Under the pieces are notes generated by a model, which had not been told where the DNA came from, searched no databases, and worked only from the letters and a program-made list of their open reading frames with translations. Shown here one piece after another: positions 61,211 through 64,000 of a stretch of DNA of 64,000 nucleotides. Source of the DNA: Symbiodinium natans. Taxonomy: Eukaryota > Sar > Dinophyceae > Suessiales > Symbiodiniaceae. The stretch is taken from positions 603,938 to 667,937 of the forward strand of contig CAJNDS010001335.1 in NCBI GenBank assembly GCA_905221605.1, read 5' to 3'. The translations under genes and the position numbers were made by a program. The stretch's first letter is position 1, and every line of letters begins with the position of its first letter.

Positions 61211-63767
61211 CATCATCTTTAATCTTCCTTTTTAACTTCGTTATTTCTCCCTTCATTGTTGTCATTTCTTTTTTCATTGTTTTCACTAAATCTTTTAATT
61301 CTTCTACTTCATTTATTGTTGCCTGTAAAGCACTCCATAAAATAGGAACACAAGACGTATAATCAAACTTTAAATATCCATCTTTGCCTTCTTTAACTAT
61401 ATTCTGCCATTCATCTGGCATCTTCTTCGTTTCCATAAAATCATTAGCAATAAAACCACAACACGATTTACCTTGTTGTCTGTCATCAATAAAACGATAT
61501 GTTTTTGGGACAATGTATTTAACTAATTCCACTGCCTTTTTTTGGTTAAGTTCCTTAATATCTTTTTTCAATCGTTTATCAGAACTTGGAATTAAAGACC
61601 CAGTATATTCAATATCTCCATTAACGAGAATGCCACTTGGTGAAATTGAAAATACATCATTACTTACTGAAACACTACCAAAATAAAATGCATACTCACC
61701 ACCTGCATCAGTGTTTAAAAACTGTATCTGGTCTACGGTGCTTATTGTTTCTTGTGTTATTTCTAAATTATTCATCTTAACTTTACCATCTGTTATTTTA
61801 ATTTCTGGCGTGCTACTTTCTAAACCAACAGTTAAATTAATATCACCTAATGTATCACCATTTCTAACAAATAATTTATATTGTCCATCCAACACTTCTT
61901 TTAATTCGCTACTGTTCTGAAACATAAAACGCCCCCAACTAATAACATCAGCCTCACCAACGATATTACCAATACTATTAAAAGTAAGATTATTTGTAAC
62001 TGCTCTATTTAATGTAATTCCGTTAGTATCATTCAATTGAAGACAGATCGTCCCAGTGGTAGGGTCAGTTGTTCTATCAGTTTGAAGACTAAAATTAATT
62101 TCTTCTGTTGATATTACATTCAATGAATTATTAACGTCTGCTCTTTGAAATATTCTTCCATCAGTGCTTAATAACTGTTGTCCTAAAAATGTTGCGTCAT
62201 TTTCCACTCTCGTTTCGTTAAAATTACTTACACCGCCTACTGTTAAATGATATGAAAAATTATACGCTCTTCCTATTCCTACTGTTGCTGTTGTTGTGCT
62301 TCCAATGCGTAATCTATAATCGCCTCCTGTGTCGTGTAAAATCATTTCCGTTCCGTTTGCTGGATTACTCGGGTTCATACATCTAAAATTTCTGTTCTTA
62401 AATTCAAATACTCCTTGTGTGTCCCTAATTCTTAAATTATAATTAGCATCTCCACTATTTCTAAACATATCAAACCCCGCTGTCGGTAGTAGAATATCAC
62501 CTGTTGAATTTGTTAAATCTAAATTACCTCTAAAATCTGTATCTTTATAAAAAACTGTTTTACTATTTGCTTTATCACATTCTAAATGTGTATTAGTATC
62601 TCCATCTGTTGCTGTTCCTGTCATTAATCTTAAAGCGTCTTCATCAGTTCTAATATCCAGCGATGTATTAACTTTCGTAGCATTTACATATCTGTCTAAT
62701 GTTGTGTTCGCATCCGTAAATTCCATTAAACCATTTACTCTTAAATTTTGTCTAACGATAGCATTATCAACAACATCTAATGTATAACCTCCTGTTAATG
62801 TATTTGCTCCTGTATCTACTAATAACGAATGTGATTTAACATATTGATTAGCATTATTATTTAGATTTAATATTCTTCCTGTATCACCTACGGAATTATA
62901 ACAATCGATATTATCATTGTTAAAAGTAATATAATTATCAGTATTTCTAACTGTAAATGATAAATTAGCATCTGCTGTATTTTCTACTACTAGACCACCT
63001 GTCGGCGTTTCTATTTTTCCAGACATTTTATAACCTGCATTATTATTTGTTAAATCTAATTGTTTAATAGCATCGTCTGATGTATTGTTACAAAATATTT
63101 TATCTCCTTGTAAAGTTATATAACTCGTTGCATTTTTAAACTCCGCTAAAACTTTGTCTCCTCCGCCTGTTTGATTACTGAAAGTTAGTCCTGCTACTGG
63201 ACTTATATTTACTGTTGAATTATTTAACGTTAAACCGCTATGAATAACGGTCGGGGCGCTACAATCAATAATAGGATTAGCACTAAATCTATTAGTAAAA
63301 TCACTTAACGGAACTCTTAAAGCAAGCAAGTTATCAATTTCTGTATCGGTGTAGCCTCCGCCTGCACCTACTAAACCATCTACCTCGGTTTTATTATAAT
63401 AATTGGTTGCTAGTTGCGTGTTAGTCTGAAAATTAGTTGATAAATTAGTGTCTATTTGTGTGGATGTATAATAATTCGTAAAAGTTGTGTCTATTTCTGT
63501 TTTATTGTAAAAGGTGCTCGTTAAGGTGGCGTTTGTTTGGTAGTCTGTGTTTAATAAATGTGTTATTGAACTAATATTCTGAAAGTTTTGAAGCTGTTTC
63601 GTGTTTAAAACTGCTATGTCTGCGGTGTTTGTTGCTATGTCCGTTGTGTTTGCTGTGTTGATGCTGGTCAGTTCAGATTTAGAAGCAAACAACTGTGAAA
63701 TGTCCGTTCCGCCAACAATAACATTATCTGCTGTAAGTGTATTTGTGTTGTTTAAAGTAAGAACCAT
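61206..63767 (-). CDS. Tail-fibre-like protein with S74 chaperone domain, 853 aa
   Basis: Residues 1 to about 160 are Thr/Asn-rich with fibre repeats (FYNKTEIDTTF, YYNKTEVDGL, YTDTEIDNLL), as in phage tail fibres. The middle, to about 725, is a long Asn/Thr/Asp-rich beta-helix-like shaft with repeated LxLTNxxxD elements. From 728 comes SSDKRLKKDIKELN, the start of the Peptidase_S74 intramolecular chaperone, continuing YRFIDDRQQG, GFIAND and DYTSCVPILWSALQ, then a coiled coil (817-853). In that family the C-terminal domain trimerises the fibre and cuts itself off before the conserved Ser. Likely a receptor-binding spike. No frameshift or stop over 853 codons, so the insertion is young or maintained. 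Confidence 0.85.
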   Translation of the reverse strand: MVLTLNNTNTLTADNVIVGGTDISQLFASKSELTSINTANTTDIATNTADIAVLNTKQLQNFQNISSITHLLNTDYQTNATLTSTFYNKTEIDTTFTNYYTSTQIDTNLSTNFQTNTQLATNYYNKTEVDGLVGAGGGYTDTEIDNLLALRVPLSDFTNRFSANPIIDCSAPTVIHSGLTLNNSTVNISPVAGLTFSNQTGGGDKVLAEFKNATSYITLQGDKIFCNNTSDDAIKQLDLTNNNAGYKMSGKIETPTGGLVVENTADANLSFTVRNTDNYITFNNDNIDCYNSVGDTGRILNLNNNANQYVKSHSLLVDTGANTLTGGYTLDVVDNAIVRQNLRVNGLMEFTDANTTLDRYVNATKVNTSLDIRTDEDALRLMTGTATDGDTNTHLECDKANSKTVFYKDTDFRGNLDLTNSTGDILLPTAGFDMFRNSGDANYNLRIRDTQGVFEFKNRNFRCMNPSNPANGTEMILHDTGGDYRLRIGSTTTATVGIGRAYNFSYHLTVGGVSNFNETRVENDATFLGQQLLSTDGRIFQRADVNNSLNVISTEEINFSLQTDRTTDPTTGTICLQLNDTNGITLNRAVTNNLTFNSIGNIVGEADVISWGRFMFQNSSELKEVLDGQYKLFVRNGDTLGDINLTVGLESSTPEIKITDGKVKMNNLEITQETISTVDQIQFLNTDAGGEYAFYFGSVSVSNDVFSISPSGILVNGDIEYTGSLIPSSDKRLKKDIKELNQKKAVELVKYIVPKTYRFIDDRQQGKSCCGFIANDFMETKKMPDEWQNIVKEGKDGYLKFDYTSCVPILWSALQATINEVEELKDLVKTMKKEMTTMKGEITKLKRKIKDDD

Positions 63768-63769
63768 TA

Positions 63770-63796
63770 TTAAATTAATTTAGATAATTAATTTAA
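63770..63796. promoter_or_regulatory. Inverted repeat upstream of the fibre gene
   Basis: Perfect 11-bp arms TTAAATTAATT/AATTAATTTAA around TAGAT, just upstream of the fibre start and downstream of the next gene on the same strand. Confidence 0.5.
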
Positions 63797-63802
63797 CAAT
63801 GT

Positions 63803-64000
63803 TTAATTATCATTTTGTTGATTAAGATAAGCTTGATGTCTTTGAGTTTTCTTGTGGTGAAACTTACTTGATTTACAAATAACCTCGCCACATTCACAGG
63901 TGATTTTCTCCCTTTGTTTTGCTAATACTTGTTCTTTGTTCTGTTCATAACGTTCTTTGTCTTTTACTTTTCTTTCTGCCTTTGTTTCTTGGTAATATTC
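63803..64000 (-). CDS. Charged helical CxC-zinc-finger protein, C-terminal 65 residues (partial)
   Basis: Open from the window edge to TAA. Starts with a Lys/Glu/Gln helix (ERKVKDKERYEQNKEQVLAK) and ends CECGEVICKSSKFHHKKTQRH, a C-x-C-x4-C...HH...H finger. This helix plus 'KxxCxCG...HxKxxxH' layout is a recurrent one in algal Mimiviridae-like and Polinton-like virus genomes. N-terminus lies beyond the window. Confidence 0.7.
   Translation of the reverse strand, partial: EYYQETKAERKVKDKERYEQNKEQVLAKQREKITCECGEVICKSSKFHHKKTQRHQAYLNQQNDN

Overview
The window looks like nuclear DNA of a dinoflagellate (Symbiodiniaceae-like) carrying part of an integrated DNA virus. Three things point to a dinoflagellate: TTTAGGG heptamers everywhere, an intronless gene with a ubiquitin-like head and RCC1-type 'GSVVTWG' repeats of the kind abundant in Symbiodinium-type genomes, and exon-like islands with AG|G borders and GT, GC or GA donors.

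Bases 1-58,100 are packed with TTTAGGG and CCCTAAA heptamers in both orientations, broken by GC-rich islands of about 40-200 bp. This is probably not simply a chromosome end. Most islands are open on the minus strand, look protein-coding, and are bounded by an acceptor AG and a donor made from, or next to, the heptamer (TTTAG|G before, G|GTTTAGG after). I read them as small exons of one or more minus-strand genes whose introns are full of telomere-type repeats, often as inverted pairs (G-rich strand at the intron start, C-rich strand at its end). Many islands encode related Ala/Pro/Gly/Ser/Thr-rich peptides around G-[AT]-S-A-P-F or SQPS. This is inference from reading frames and borders and needs RNA evidence.

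Inside this region: a tandem duplication of about 2 kb (2.63-4.72 and 4.73-6.79 kb); a 16-kb tandem amplification of a six-exon block (18.9-34.8 kb, four units A-D) with frame-preserving indels; a reverse-transcriptase fragment in a retroelement island within unit D (20.7-24.85 kb), flanked by AT-rich CCTTAATTTAGGG arrays; at least three families of fold-back, MITE-like elements; a PPR-like fragment on the plus strand (43.3 kb); and the intact RCC1-like gene (44.7-46.1 kb, minus).

At about 58.1-58.4 kb the composition changes abruptly. After a G-poor tract comes an AT-rich, compact, intronless segment that runs off the window end: small zinc-finger or Cys-pair proteins, an FtsK/HerA (A32-like) packaging ATPase, an 853-residue fibre with a C-terminal S74 (endosialidase-type) chaperone domain, and the C-terminus of a charged helical CxC/HxxH protein typical of algal giant-virus and Polinton-like virus genomes. 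Inverted repeats sit in or at almost every spacer. I read it as the left part of an integrated Polinton-like virus, virophage or NCLDV-derived element; no capsid or polymerase gene is visible here.
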